From contig NZ_CP016809.1 of NCBI RefSeq assembly GCF_002741055.1, positions 2,254,501 through 2,318,500 on the forward strand: a DNA stretch of 64,000 bases, read 5' to 3'. Shown one piece after another: positions 1-7,894 of this stretch (within the stretch, counting starts at the first letter, position 1; each line of letters begins with the position of its first letter). The notes under the pieces were generated by a model, which worked only from the letters and a program-made list of their open reading frames with translations, was not told the origin of the DNA and did no database searches. This stretch comes from Paenibacillus ihbetae (GTDB taxonomy: Bacteria; Bacillota; Bacilli; Paenibacillales; Paenibacillaceae). The position numbers were made by a program, and so were the translations under genes.

Positions 1-101
1 TCGTCCAAGCGTCGACGCTTTAGCATCATGCAGCAGTCATCATTACACCGCGCGCCGGGAGAGGCAGCGGCGAGACCGCTATTTCCGCTAAAAGCCATCG
101 G

Positions 102-491
102 TTACCGCTTGTCGGATTTCTCATTTAGCATATTGCGCAGCTCCTTGATTTCCTCTTCCGTTAGCGATTCCTCTTCGAAAAAATGAACAAGCATCGATTT
201 CATCGTCCCGCCGTAGATGCGATTGAGAAACGACTTCGCCTCTGCCCGCTGACACTCGCTCTGGGAATACAGCGGCGTGAACGTGTACACTTTTTGATGC
301 TGGTTGACGCCGACGACCTCTTTTTTGACCAGACGATCAAGCAAGGTACGGATCGTTTTCGGTTTCCAATCGGTTTTTTCCTGTAACGACTGTATGACCT
401 CGCTGGCGGTACGCGGAGACTTCTCCCACAGCACGTTCATGACTTCCCATTCCGCTTCCGAAATTTTTGGCACTTGCTCAGGCACTTTCAT
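102..491 (-). CDS. blaI: BlaI/MecI-family transcriptional repressor
   Basis: 129-residue winged-helix repressor of the BlaI/MecI family. The N-terminal half (ISEAEWEVMNVLWE, then a helix-turn-helix through KTIRTLLDRLVKKEVV) is the family DNA-binding domain; the C-terminal helices form the dimer and contain the stretch that BlaR1/MecR1 signalling normally cleaves. The open frame continues 46 codons further upstream, but homology starts near MKVPEQVPKIS. The ATG ending at 491 has GGGAAG only 2 nt away, so the GTG two codons later (485) is also possible. It follows the penicillin-binding protein gene by about 150 nt on the same strand and probably shares its operator-controlled promoter. A BlaR1-type sensor is not in the window but could lie beyond the left edge. 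Family call is firm; the role is inferred. Confidence 0.9.
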   Translation of the reverse strand: MKVPEQVPKISEAEWEVMNVLWEKSPRTASEVIQSLQEKTDWKPKTIRTLLDRLVKKEVVGVNQHQKVYTFTPLYSQSECQRAEAKSFLNRIYGGTMKSMLVHFFEEESLTEEEIKELRNMLNEKSDKR

Positions 492-639
492 CACTTCCCG
501 ATTTATTTTGACTCCGCCGCTGATTGAAGGGGCATGCCGCCATACCTTCGCGGTCCAATCCCGGATGGACACAATCGCTCCCGATCCGGCTGCTGATCTT
601 AATATCGCATGTCTGTTGCGATTTTTCAAACCGGACGTT

Positions 640-2685
640 TTAGTTCCGGTTCTCTACATACCCCTTCACCACGGGAGCAGTTTTGCGAACGACGTAGCTG
701 CTGCCGCCGCGCTCGCGCACGTCCTCGATCATGACGGCCATCAAAAAATCGAATCCTTCCGCGTCATACACGACGAACCACCCGTTCTCCTGCCCGCTTT
801 CCGCTTTCGTTCGTTTCAGCTCTGCGGTGCCGGTCTTTCCCGCAATTTTGCGGCCCGGGATATACGCGCCGTGCCCTGTCCCTTTCGGATCATCGACGAC
901 CCTAAGCAGCATGCGATGGATGGCTTCGGCCGTATCCGGCGCCAGAACCCGCTCCCCCTGCGCTTCCCCCTTAAGCTCCTTGCCTTCCTTAACCCCCCTT
1001 TCTTCCTTAAGCTCCAATACGGGGGCAATCAGCTCCCCGTCGTTGATGAACGGGGTGTAGGACAGAGCCAAATGCAGCGGGCTCATCTGGACTTCCCCTT
1101 GACCATAGGAGGAATCGGCCAGCAGGATTTCGTTCGTGATCCCATCGTTGGACAGGCTGGCCTTCGGGAACGGATAGTCAATCGGCAACGCCCGGCCGAA
1201 CCCGAATTTTTCAGCCTCTCTGGTGAAATCGTCCGCGCCCATCTCGAGCGCTTCCTGCGCCAAATAAATATTGTCGGAATTGACGATCGCGTCCGTAAGA
1301 TCCTCGACGGGAACGTCCCTCACCCGTTTTACATAGTAGCTGCCCCAGCTGCCGTCCTTGGCCCACCGCAATCCCTCGATCGTTTTGACCTCATCGACGG
1401 AGCTCACGCCAAGCTGCAATCCGATGGAAGCGGTAATCGGCTTAAACACCGACCCCGGAGCGTACAGCTTCGTAAATCGGTTCAATAGCGGCTTCTTGGG
1501 GTCTTCGTTCCACGATGTCCACTGCTCCTCCGATAACCCTTGGATGAACAGGTTCGGATCGTATGCCGGATTGCTGACCAGCGCCAAAATCTCCCCCGTC
1601 CGCGGATGAATGGCTGCCCCCGTTCCCGCGTCACCATCCAGCGAGTGATACATCGATTCTTGCAGATCGGCATCGATGGTCAGGCGGATGTCCTCGCCGT
1701 TTACCGGCTCGACCTTCGCCAGCGTCTCACGCACCATACCGTCCGCCGCGACGATCGAGATTTGGACGCCGTCCTTTCCTCTAAGCCGGTCGTCGTACAT
1801 TTGTTCGAGTCCGGCTTTTCCGATCACGTCATCGGTTTCCAGGTTTTTGTCCTTATGCTTCTCCATATCCTCCGCCGTGACTTGCCTGATATATCCGGTC
1901 AAATGGACAGCCGCTTCCCCGTAAGGATAAATCCTTGCGCTCTTGTCCCGTTTCGTTACGCCCTGTAAATCGCTGAGATCAAGGCCGGCCCGATCCCCCG
2001 TTGCATTGACGATCGGCACGAACACATTATCCTTGACCCATGATGCTGCAAGCTTTTCCCGAATGAACGATTCCGGAACCTCAAGCCTTCTCGCTAGCTC
2101 GGCGATCGTCTTCTCCCCGGCCTCTCCAAGTTCCCCCGGCACGATCCCGATCACTTCAATGCTTCCGTTCACGGCAAGCCCGTTGCCCGACCGGTCATAG
2201 ATTTCCCCCCGCCTCGATTGCAGCGTGCGAACCGTCACCTTATCCCCTTCTTCCATCGATGGGAAGAGCAAGGATGGCTTCCAATCCACCTTCCATTCGC
2301 CCGTCTCCTGGTCCCTCGCCACGCGCATGGCCCCTTCAACGTCAATCGGGCCTGCGCTCGTATCCATCTTAAGCTGATAAGCAAACGTCTTTTCGCTTAA
2401 TCCGTCGTCATTCGCCGGCTCGCCGGCTTGAGGCAGCGCGGTCACGCTCAGATTGCTCATGCCGATGCCCTCGTAAATGGAACGGTAGCGAGCCGCGAAT
2501 GTCTCTACGGAAGCCGTCTCTTTTGCCGTTCCCGAGACCAGCTCGTACATGGCTTCATATTGTCCCTGCTGCCAGAGCCCGATGTAGCGATCGAACACGT
2601 CTTCCGGCAGGGTCTCTTTCTCTTTGCAGCCCGTAAACATGATCAGGATGAATAGGATACAGCCCGCATATCGAACAAAACGCAT
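640..2685 (-). CDS. MecA/PBP2a-like lipoprotein penicillin-binding transpeptidase
   Basis: 681-residue class B penicillin-binding protein that would cross-link peptidoglycan outside the membrane. Residues 1-20 are a lipoprotein signal (FTGC lipobox, Cys20). An NTF2-like MecA_N domain follows (about 25-145, with FDRYIGLWQQGQYEAMYEL), then a PBP dimerisation domain and the transpeptidase. The catalytic motifs are S412-V-F-K, S470-D-N and K617-T-G. MecA_N plus this length is the architecture of PBP2a and related low-affinity PBPs such as B. subtilis PbpC/PBP3. It is followed by a BlaI repressor, and its promoter carries a BlaI/MecI operator (2795-2846), so beta-lactam-inducible expression is likely. 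Whether it actually has low beta-lactam affinity cannot be read from sequence. Ribosome site GAGGGG precedes the ATG. Confidence 0.93.
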   Translation of the reverse strand: MRFVRYAGCILFILIMFTGCKEKETLPEDVFDRYIGLWQQGQYEAMYELVSGTAKETASVETFAARYRSIYEGIGMSNLSVTALPQAGEPANDDGLSEKTFAYQLKMDTSAGPIDVEGAMRVARDQETGEWKVDWKPSLLFPSMEEGDKVTVRTLQSRRGEIYDRSGNGLAVNGSIEVIGIVPGELGEAGEKTIAELARRLEVPESFIREKLAASWVKDNVFVPIVNATGDRAGLDLSDLQGVTKRDKSARIYPYGEAAVHLTGYIRQVTAEDMEKHKDKNLETDDVIGKAGLEQMYDDRLRGKDGVQISIVAADGMVRETLAKVEPVNGEDIRLTIDADLQESMYHSLDGDAGTGAAIHPRTGEILALVSNPAYDPNLFIQGLSEEQWTSWNEDPKKPLLNRFTKLYAPGSVFKPITASIGLQLGVSSVDEVKTIEGLRWAKDGSWGSYYVKRVRDVPVEDLTDAIVNSDNIYLAQEALEMGADDFTREAEKFGFGRALPIDYPFPKASLSNDGITNEILLADSSYGQGEVQMSPLHLALSYTPFINDGELIAPVLELKEERGVKEGKELKGEAQGERVLAPDTAEAIHRMLLRVVDDPKGTGHGAYIPGRKIAGKTGTAELKRTKAESGQENGWFVVYDAEGFDFLMAVMIEDVRERGGSSYVVRKTAPVVKGYVENRN

Positions 2686-2794
2686 GAAATCCCCTCTTTT
2701 CCGCTGCTTGATAGGATGGCAGCCCTTAGATTTGAGCTTGCCGAAGTTTCCGGCTCTCTTGTTACTGCCTTTTCAAATGCATTCCCCCAAACGG

Positions 2795-2833
2795 ATTACT
2801 AATGTAATCCAAATTGAATACTACATTTGTAAT
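2795..2833. promoter_or_regulatory. Tandem BlaI/MecI-type operators
   Basis: Two dyads lie over the PBP promoter. The first (2819-2833) contains TACATTTGTA, the TACA/TGTA palindrome typical of bla and mec operators; it sits between -35 and -10 and overlaps the -10. The second (2795-2808, ATTAC-N4-GTAAT) falls around +5 to +15. This is the arrangement expected for repression by the BlaI encoded downstream. The motif match is from memory of the family; binding is inferred. Confidence 0.75.
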
Positions 2834-2846
2834 CAAAATGTGTCAA
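2818..2846 (-). promoter_or_regulatory. Promoter of the PBP-blaI operon
   Basis: On the minus strand TTGACA (2841-2846) is separated by exactly 17 nt from TAGTAT (2818-2823), a near-consensus vegetative promoter. The predicted start of transcription is near 2811, giving a leader of about 125 nt before the PBP start. The spacer and the -10 are covered by the BlaI-type operator described separately. Confidence 0.8.
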
Positions 2847-3168
2847 TAACTCGATTTGATCGTTGCTAATGGGAATCCCGTCACGGTTCGCTTCCCGCGA
2901 TGGACGTTTTGGTTGCGGAAATGGTTGCTCGGGTGATGGTGGTTCGACAACGTGGCTCGCCAACGAAGGCACCTCGTTGGTGGCTCCACATTGTTCGCTC
3001 AATGACACAGTCGGTAGCTCCATAAACGGAAGCTGGACGACTTCGGCTCGATGACATGGCTCGGCAACGGTGGCCAAACAACGAAGGAAAACAGATTCTC
3101 CCTTGTAGGCAGGGGCGCGTATTGTTCACACCTCCTCACGGCAGGCACATGCGGGTAGATTGGATCGA
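2847..3168. other. Intergenic stretch without a recognisable gene
   Basis: Short open frames exist on both strands but none has a ribosome site or recognisable protein. The DNA has imperfect internal repeats of the kind GTGGCTCG.CAACGAAGG (around 2950 and 3055) and looks like decayed or repetitive DNA between two divergent promoters. Confidence 0.4.
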
Positions 3169-3305
3169 CTATCTTGCATTGCAAGTCAACCCATGCTAAG
3201 ATAGGTTGCATAACAAGGTAGTGGTTAATGTAAGGTAATCGCCAGCCGAGGGGACTCCTTGAAATCGGGATTCTCTGCCGTACCCAAGTACCTTGCATAG
3301 CAACC
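3169..3305 (+). promoter_or_regulatory. PadR-operon promoter with three PadR-box-like palindromes
   Basis: TTGCAT (3174-3179) and TAAGAT (3197-3202) are 17 nt apart and make a plausible promoter for the padR pair. Three related semi-palindromes surround it: CTTGCATTGCAAG (3173-3185), a GGTTGCATAACAAGGTA site (3204-3220) and TACCTTGCATAGCAACC (3289-3305). CTATCTTGCAT and ATGCTAAGATAG also form an inverted repeat across 3169-3203. PadR proteins typically bind such dyads at their own promoters, so autoregulation is the likely reading. Confidence 0.6.
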
Positions 3306-3327
3306 CACCTGGAAAAGGAGACCATCT

Positions 3328-3669
3328 ATGACAACTCAGAGCCAGATGCTCAAGGGCATTCTCGAAGGCTGCATCCTGGCGCTTATGGAGCACCGGGAAG
3401 TGTACGGTTACGAGCTCAGCACCTTGCTGGAAAACAGCGGGCTGACGTTTGTAAGCGAGGGCAGCATCTATCCGCTCCTGCTTCGTATGCAGAAAGAAGC
3501 ATTAATCGAAGGCACCCTGCGCTCCGAGCCGGGTGCAGGCGGACCACCGCGCAAATACTACAGGCTGACCGACAAAGGACAGGAGACACTAAAGCAATTC
3601 AAGCAGCATTGGGGAACGCTTAAAGAGAGCGTGGACTTTATTTTAACTTCCGGAGGACAACAAGCATGA
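3328..3669 (+). CDS. PadR-family transcriptional regulator
   Basis: 113-residue winged-helix repressor of the short PadR subfamily. The opening MTTQSQMLKGILEGCILALMEHREVYGYELS is the family signature, followed by the wing region (SIYPLLLRMQKEALIEG) and a short C-terminal dimerisation helix. Ribosome site AAAAGGAG lies 8 nt before the ATG. Its stop codon overlaps the start of the membrane-protein gene (ATGA, 3666-3669), so the two are translationally coupled. PadR genes often sit in such pairs, controlling a membrane protein or transporter and themselves. The inducer is unknown. Confidence 0.92.
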   Translation: MTTQSQMLKGILEGCILALMEHREVYGYELSTLLENSGLTFVSEGSIYPLLLRMQKEALIEGTLRSEPGAGGPPRKYYRLTDKGQETLKQFKQHWGTLKESVDFILTSGGQQA

Positions 3670-4328
3670 ACATTAAACAGATGATTAAAGAAAACAACCG
3701 GCTTCAGGATGCAATGACACCCGGCAATTTGTCATATTATCAGGACATGGTTGTCTATATACGAAGCAGTTCCGTCAATGAAGCCAAGGGCGAGGAGCTG
3801 CTGCTGGAAATCGGCCAGCATTTGCTGGATGCCCAAGCTAAAGGAAAGACTGCGGAAGAAGTCTTCGGCAGCGATCCGGAAGCCTATTGCAAAGACCTGG
3901 TGGAGCAGCTCCCGCCAATGAAGGGCCTTAACAAGCTGCAGCTACACGTTATGATTCCATGGATCGCATTGACTTGGTTCTTTTTCGTGCAGGCAATCGC
4001 CGGGTTTATTGTCACTTGGACGGGAGGTCCGGTCGAGCGGATGACGCAGGTACGGGTTTCAACGCTGGTTCTCCTGGCCGGAGGCTCCTACGTGTTGATT
4101 CAACTGGTAATGAAATGGATGAAGAACGGAACGTTCCAGCCGGAAGAAGAGCGGCGCAAAATCAATTTCCGCCATATGGGCATTTACGTCGTCATCGCTG
4201 TAGTCATTCTTGTCGGCGGCGTATGGCTGGGACGGCTCCTCCCTGTGCTTCATATTCAGCCTTGGGTCAGCCTTGTCATTTTTGTCATCGGGCTCTTGGG
4301 AACGAAGCTGCTTTTTTCGAGCAAATAA
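3666..4328 (+). CDS. DUF1129-like multi-pass membrane protein, PadR partner
   Basis: 220 residues. The N-terminal 90 form a soluble helical domain (IKENNRLQDAMTPGNLSYYQDMVVYIRSS; GEELLLEIGQHLLDAQ; AEEVFG..PEAYCKDLVEQLP) of the type seen in DUF1129/HAAS-domain proteins. Four hydrophobic segments follow (about 97-118, 128-146, 167-188 and 196-214). In Firmicutes this domain arrangement commonly accompanies PadR regulators, as here, where the start overlaps the padR stop by 4 nt. Biochemical function is unknown; a role in envelope stress or in sensing for the PadR partner is inference only. Confidence 0.8.
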   Translation: MNIKQMIKENNRLQDAMTPGNLSYYQDMVVYIRSSSVNEAKGEELLLEIGQHLLDAQAKGKTAEEVFGSDPEAYCKDLVEQLPPMKGLNKLQLHVMIPWIALTWFFFVQAIAGFIVTWTGGPVERMTQVRVSTLVLLAGGSYVLIQLVMKWMKNGTFQPEEERRKINFRHMGIYVVIAVVILVGGVWLGRLLPVLHIQPWVSLVIFVIGLLGTKLLFSSK

Positions 4329-4458
4329 GGCAAAATCGCCGCAATTTCGTTATAGTTCATGAAGATTTTTTTAATATTTTCCAAAAATATTGTAATCCAA
4401 TGTCCATCGGAAGGTGGTAGGATAAGGGTAATGCGTGGTAAAAGGAGGAAATCCCTTT

Positions 4459-5391
4459 ATGAAATCCAAAAAGTCCGCCGTGGCTGCGATCCTTGCCCTT
4501 GCTCTATCCCTCCCGACGGGGGTCATCGCGGGTGCGGCCCCTGCTGCGGAAGCCAAATCAGCATCAACAGCCGCCTCAAGTAAAGCCACTGCCTTCGGCA
4601 ATGCCGTATATAACAAGGCCAGCAAATTACTGAAGGAGAAAGATGTGGCATATGCCAAGACGTATATCACCAAGCATATTCGCAGCGTAACCCGTTATCA
4701 GGCGACCATGCTCGTGCTGAAGCTGGAGAATGCGATGAAAAAGCAGCTGTCTGCCAAGACCGACATCGTCTATAAGACCGGCATCCAAGATAAACTAATG
4801 AACATTTACAAATACAATGAGCCCATCAGCGCTACGCTCAGCCGCACGAAGGACGACAATCTCAGAAAGGTCCTGATCAATTTGCGCGACAGCGGCTACC
4901 GGTTGTTCACGGCCGAAGGCGTCGTGTTCCCGATCGTCGACTATAAGTCGCTGGTGTCTTACAAGCCGTATCTTAACAAAGATATTCAAGCCTATATCGA
5001 CATCATGGTGGTTGAATCCGAGAAGGTATCCGTCAGCGATGCCGCACTCATTATTCCTTGGTCGGACGTCATCGATCGGGGGCTTGTCCAGGAAGCTTTC
5101 CTGAAAGCCTATCCCAAATCAAACCGTGCCGCAGAAGTGGAGCGCATGCTGTGGTTCATGGAGTTCAGCTTGTTCTACGGCTATAACAACACGCCGCTCT
5201 TCGCATATGAAGATAACCTCCTCGATCCCGAGGTGCGCCAAGCGCTGGATCAAGCCTTGAAGAGCAATGACATCGAGAACAGCCCGTTCCTGAAAAAGCT
5301 AAAAGCCTGGTCCGACGTCCTTAAAAGCAACAATGACAAGCTGACAAAGGAAGTCGAGGACTACCGTCAAAAGGAGTTCCCGCTGGAATAA
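4459..5391 (+). CDS. Secreted protein of unknown function
   Basis: 310 residues. I place the start at the ATG at 4459, which has AAAGGAGG 11 nt upstream; the frame opens eight codons earlier without such a site. Residues 1 to about 30 are a signal peptide (KSKK, hydrophobic core, cleavage near AGAAPAAEA). The rest is mostly helical and charged, with no cysteine pair, lipobox, cell-wall sorting signal or known catalytic motif that I can recognise. The upstream gap (4329-4458) has an AT-rich inverted repeat (AATATTTT..AAAATATT, 4373-4391) that may be part of its promoter or a terminator of the padR pair. I cannot name a family. Confidence 0.7.
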   Translation: MKSKKSAVAAILALALSLPTGVIAGAAPAAEAKSASTAASSKATAFGNAVYNKASKLLKEKDVAYAKTYITKHIRSVTRYQATMLVLKLENAMKKQLSAKTDIVYKTGIQDKLMNIYKYNEPISATLSRTKDDNLRKVLINLRDSGYRLFTAEGVVFPIVDYKSLVSYKPYLNKDIQAYIDIMVVESEKVSVSDAALIIPWSDVIDRGLVQEAFLKAYPKSNRAAEVERMLWFMEFSLFYGYNNTPLFAYEDNLLDPEVRQALDQALKSNDIENSPFLKKLKAWSDVLKSNNDKLTKEVEDYRQKEFPLE

Positions 5392-5472
5392 TCGATTGGA
5401 ACTTAATTCTTAAATATCCATATTTATTTTGTACTATATAGAGAATAGTAACTTGATTAGGATGGGATTACT

Positions 5473-5769
5473 TTGGTTAGGAAACAAACGACTGTACCAT
5501 TTTTGAAAAGCTATTGGGTATCTACTATTGGCGTATTTTTATTATCACAAATATTCTTTTTCACATCTGAAGCAACAGGTTGGATCCTTAACTACAGAGA
5601 TACGGATGGAACGTTATTTGGAAGGATCCTTGACTCTACGATTTTTACTGAATGGTTTAATTTCTACGAAACGCCCCAATATAATTTACTTACTGTCTTT
5701 TTTGGCATCTTTTTTCTTGTTCCTGGAATAGTAAATGTGCTAACAAAGGTTTTTTCTCGCAAAGTTTAA
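5473..5769 (+). CDS. Small two-helix membrane protein, AT-rich
   Basis: 98 residues starting at a TTG preceded by an AGGATGGG ribosome site. Two hydrophobic segments (about 15-36 and 72-92) flank a polar loop with LNYRDTDGTLFGRILDST. The codon use and base composition are clearly more AT-rich than all neighbours, which suggests recent arrival or a fast-evolving gene. No family recognised. The ribosome site and the coherent membrane topology support a real gene, but it could be a short remnant. Confidence 0.5.
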   Translation: MVRKQTTVPFLKSYWVSTIGVFLLSQIFFFTSEATGWILNYRDTDGTLFGRILDSTIFTEWFNFYETPQYNLLTVFFGIFFLVPGIVNVLTKVFSRKV

Positions 5770-5879
5770 GAACCTCTCCCACACATTAGGAAAGCAAATA
5801 CCGATTGCTGATTTACGTTCTAATTGTTATGTGTCCAATTGGTTTAATAGCATTAGGTTAAACACTTGGAGCACAACCA

Positions 5880-5914
5880 AAAAGCCGGATTCCTGGAAGG
5901 GGAATCCGGCTTTT
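5880..5914. terminator. Bidirectional intrinsic terminator
   Basis: Perfect 14-bp stem AAAAGCCGGATTCC (5880-5893) and GGAATCCGGCTTTT (5901-5914) with a 7-nt loop; A and T runs at the stem ends serve both directions. It separates the rightward small membrane gene from the leftward ilvA. Confidence 0.85.
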
Positions 5915-5944
5915 CAATGTGGGCGCAAGTCAACGCTTCGCACT

Positions 5945-6070
5945 TACAAGTTCCAAAAATGGACTGGTTCACGGGATTTCACGCCGCGACGCACCAACAA
6001 GTCCTCAAAAGGGACTTGTTTGCGGAATCTCCCGCCGCTAAGCACTTACAAGTCCCAAAAGGGACTGGTT
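5945..6070. repeat. Three-copy palindromic repeat array, 51-bp period
   Basis: The motif ACAAGTCC..AAAAGGGACTTGT or a close variant begins at 5946, 5997 and 6048, exactly 51 nt apart. Between copies lie related GGTTCACGGGA and CGCCGC segments. The middle copy is a near-perfect hairpin; the outer copies end in GGACTGG. The same motif and period recur at 36613-36738. Confidence 0.75.
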
Positions 6071-6164
6071 CACGGGAATACGCCGCTGGCACGCCAGCGG
6101 TCACCTTCCCCGCTCCGTCAAGCCCACTTTTTCAACGCGTGGCCTCCGTTTTTCCGCACCCCAA

Positions 6165-7442
6165 TCAGATCAGCAGGTTGAACAAGTTCATGTTCTTGTT
6201 CAGCTCGGTATAGTCAAGACCCTTGCGCTGCATCCGCTCGATGAGAGGGCCGTAATCCTCAGGTCGCAGCAGCTCGATGCCTACCAGCGCAGGCCCGTTC
6301 TCCTTGTTGTGCTTCTTCGTATATTCAAACCGGGCGATGTCGTCGTCCGGGCCGAGCACCTCTTCGAGGAACTCGCGCAGAGCCCCTGCACGCTGCGGGA
6401 AATTAATCATGAAGTAATGCTTCAGCCCTTCATAGATCAGGGAGCGCTCCTTGATCTCCTGCATCCGGTCGATGTCATTGTTGCCGCCACTGATGATGCA
6501 CACAACAGTTTTGCCGCGAATCTTATCCCGGTTCAAGTCCAGTGCAGCCACCGCCAGCGAGCCGGCAGGCTCAACTACGATTGCATTCTCGTTGTACAGC
6601 TCCAGGATGGTTGTGCAGGCTTTCCCCTCCGGTACCATCACGATGTCGTCCACCAGCTCATTGCAAATATCATAGGTCAGCTGCCCGACGCGCTTAACCG
6701 CAGCTCCATCCACAAACTTGTCGATTTCATCCATCGTGACAACCTCGCCCTGCTTCTTCGACTCCAGCATGGAGGCCGCGCCAAGCGGCTCAACACCGAT
6801 GACTTGGGTCGCAGGACTTACCGTTTTCACATAGGTTGCCACCCCGGCCGCAAGTCCGCCGCCGCCGATCGTCACAAATACATAATCAGCCGGAGCATCA
6901 AGGTCCTCCATGACCTCCATGCCGATCGTCCCGTTCCCGGCGATAATCTTCGCTTCGTCAAACGGATGGATAAAGGCCATTCCATGCTCCTCGCAAGCCT
7001 TAATCGCTTCATGATAGGCATCATCAAACGTATCCCCCGTTAAAATCACCTCGACGCTGTCCCCGCCGAAACGCTTCACCTGCTTCACCTTCTGGTTCGG
7101 GGTGGTGCTTGGCATGTAAATCTTGCCCTTGATGTTCAACGCATTGCATGAGAACGCCACGCCCTGGGCGTGATTGCCGGCACTGGCGCATACGATGCCA
7201 GCACGGCGTTCCTCATCGGACAAGCTGCGAATCATATTGTAAGCGCCCCGGATCTTGAATGACCGGACCACCTGCAGATCCTCCCGCTTCAAATACACAT
7301 CGCAATCATATTTGGCTGATAATACGGCATCCCGCTGCAGCGGGGTGCGGACGATCACTTCGCGAAGCACATGGTGCGCACGTACGATATCTTCCATGCT
7401 GACGGCTTTGCGCTCAGCTTGCAATTCCTTCACTTCTCTCAC
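6165..7442 (-). CDS. ilvA: Threonine ammonia-lyase (threonine dehydratase), biosynthetic
   Basis: 425 residues; converts threonine to 2-oxobutanoate and ammonia, the first step of isoleucine synthesis, in the cytoplasm. The PLP lysine is K63 in VRSFKIRGAYN, and the phosphate-binding glycine loop is GGGGLAAG near residue 200. The C-terminal 90 residues are an ACT-like regulatory domain (MINFPQRAGALREFLEEVLG), the site of isoleucine feedback in the family. Length fits the Bacillus-type enzyme (about 420). The frame opens with GTG at 7442; a GTG at 7433 with GGAG 8 nt upstream may be the true start. The gene stands alone here, without the rest of the ilv-leu operon. No T-box was visible upstream. 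Confidence 0.93.
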   Translation of the reverse strand: MREVKELQAERKAVSMEDIVRAHHVLREVIVRTPLQRDAVLSAKYDCDVYLKREDLQVVRSFKIRGAYNMIRSLSDEERRAGIVCASAGNHAQGVAFSCNALNIKGKIYMPSTTPNQKVKQVKRFGGDSVEVILTGDTFDDAYHEAIKACEEHGMAFIHPFDEAKIIAGNGTIGMEVMEDLDAPADYVFVTIGGGGLAAGVATYVKTVSPATQVIGVEPLGAASMLESKKQGEVVTMDEIDKFVDGAAVKRVGQLTYDICNELVDDIVMVPEGKACTTILELYNENAIVVEPAGSLAVAALDLNRDKIRGKTVVCIISGGNNDIDRMQEIKERSLIYEGLKHYFMINFPQRAGALREFLEEVLGPDDDIARFEYTKKHNKENGPALVGIELLRPEDYGPLIERMQRKGLDYTELNKNMNLFNLLI

Positions 7443-7743
7443 TCCACTTCACCGTCCGGGCGGCAAAATCGCCTTTATCTCTACCCTTGAACTTTTTTAT
7501 TTCTCCTATTGTAACACTTTTCATCGTAATTTCTCGGGTCATTTTACACGAATTTAAGCCCGGAATCCGCTCCTCCCTCTAATAGTATCCATCGGAAAAA
7601 CAAGAGACGCCTAACTCGTTGGCTAACCAGCCATTTGGATCACCCGCAAACGCACGATTCTGACCTAAGCGAAAAACAAAGTGAACGAAATGCAAACAAT
7701 CACTTTCAATCACCATTTCTCCAGACACCGATGACTTCCCAAA
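7443..7743. other. ilvA upstream region
   Basis: No gene recognised. A TACAAT that could act as a -10 for ilvA lies near 7513-7518 on the minus strand, without a convincing -35. A short leftward frame at 7579-7827 has no ribosome site or recognisable protein. Confidence 0.4.
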
Positions 7744-7771
7744 CAAAAAAGGCCGGCGTGTTCTCCAGCCT
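7744..7771 (-). terminator. Terminator of the uronate-oligosaccharide locus
   Basis: On the minus strand AGGCTGG and CCGGCCT (7750-7771) form a GC-rich hairpin with one G-U pair, followed directly by six T residues. It lies about 125 nt beyond the stop of the DUF2264 gene, the last gene of the leftward locus. Confidence 0.7.
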
Positions 7772-7894
7772 GATCCGTTTTTTGCAGGTAAGGTAAACCT
7801 CATCCGTACTGTAAAATAAACCGCCAAGAGGCGATAGGCCTGTTTCCCCTGTTAGATACGCTGCCGTAATCTGGCTTCTGCAAAGACGCTGCGC

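Noticed and set aside
2863..3325. Several overlapping small frames on both strands upstream of padR
   Set aside because: All lack ribosome sites and overlap one another and the PadR promoter; none gives a recognisable protein.
7443..7600. A T-box leader for ilvA
   Set aside because: No AGGGTGGNACCGCG-like T-box sequence or specifier stem is visible upstream of ilvA.
7579..7827. An 82-codon leftward gene between ilvA and the DUF2264 gene
   Set aside because: No ribosome site, atypical composition, and it covers the terminator hairpin at 7744-7771.
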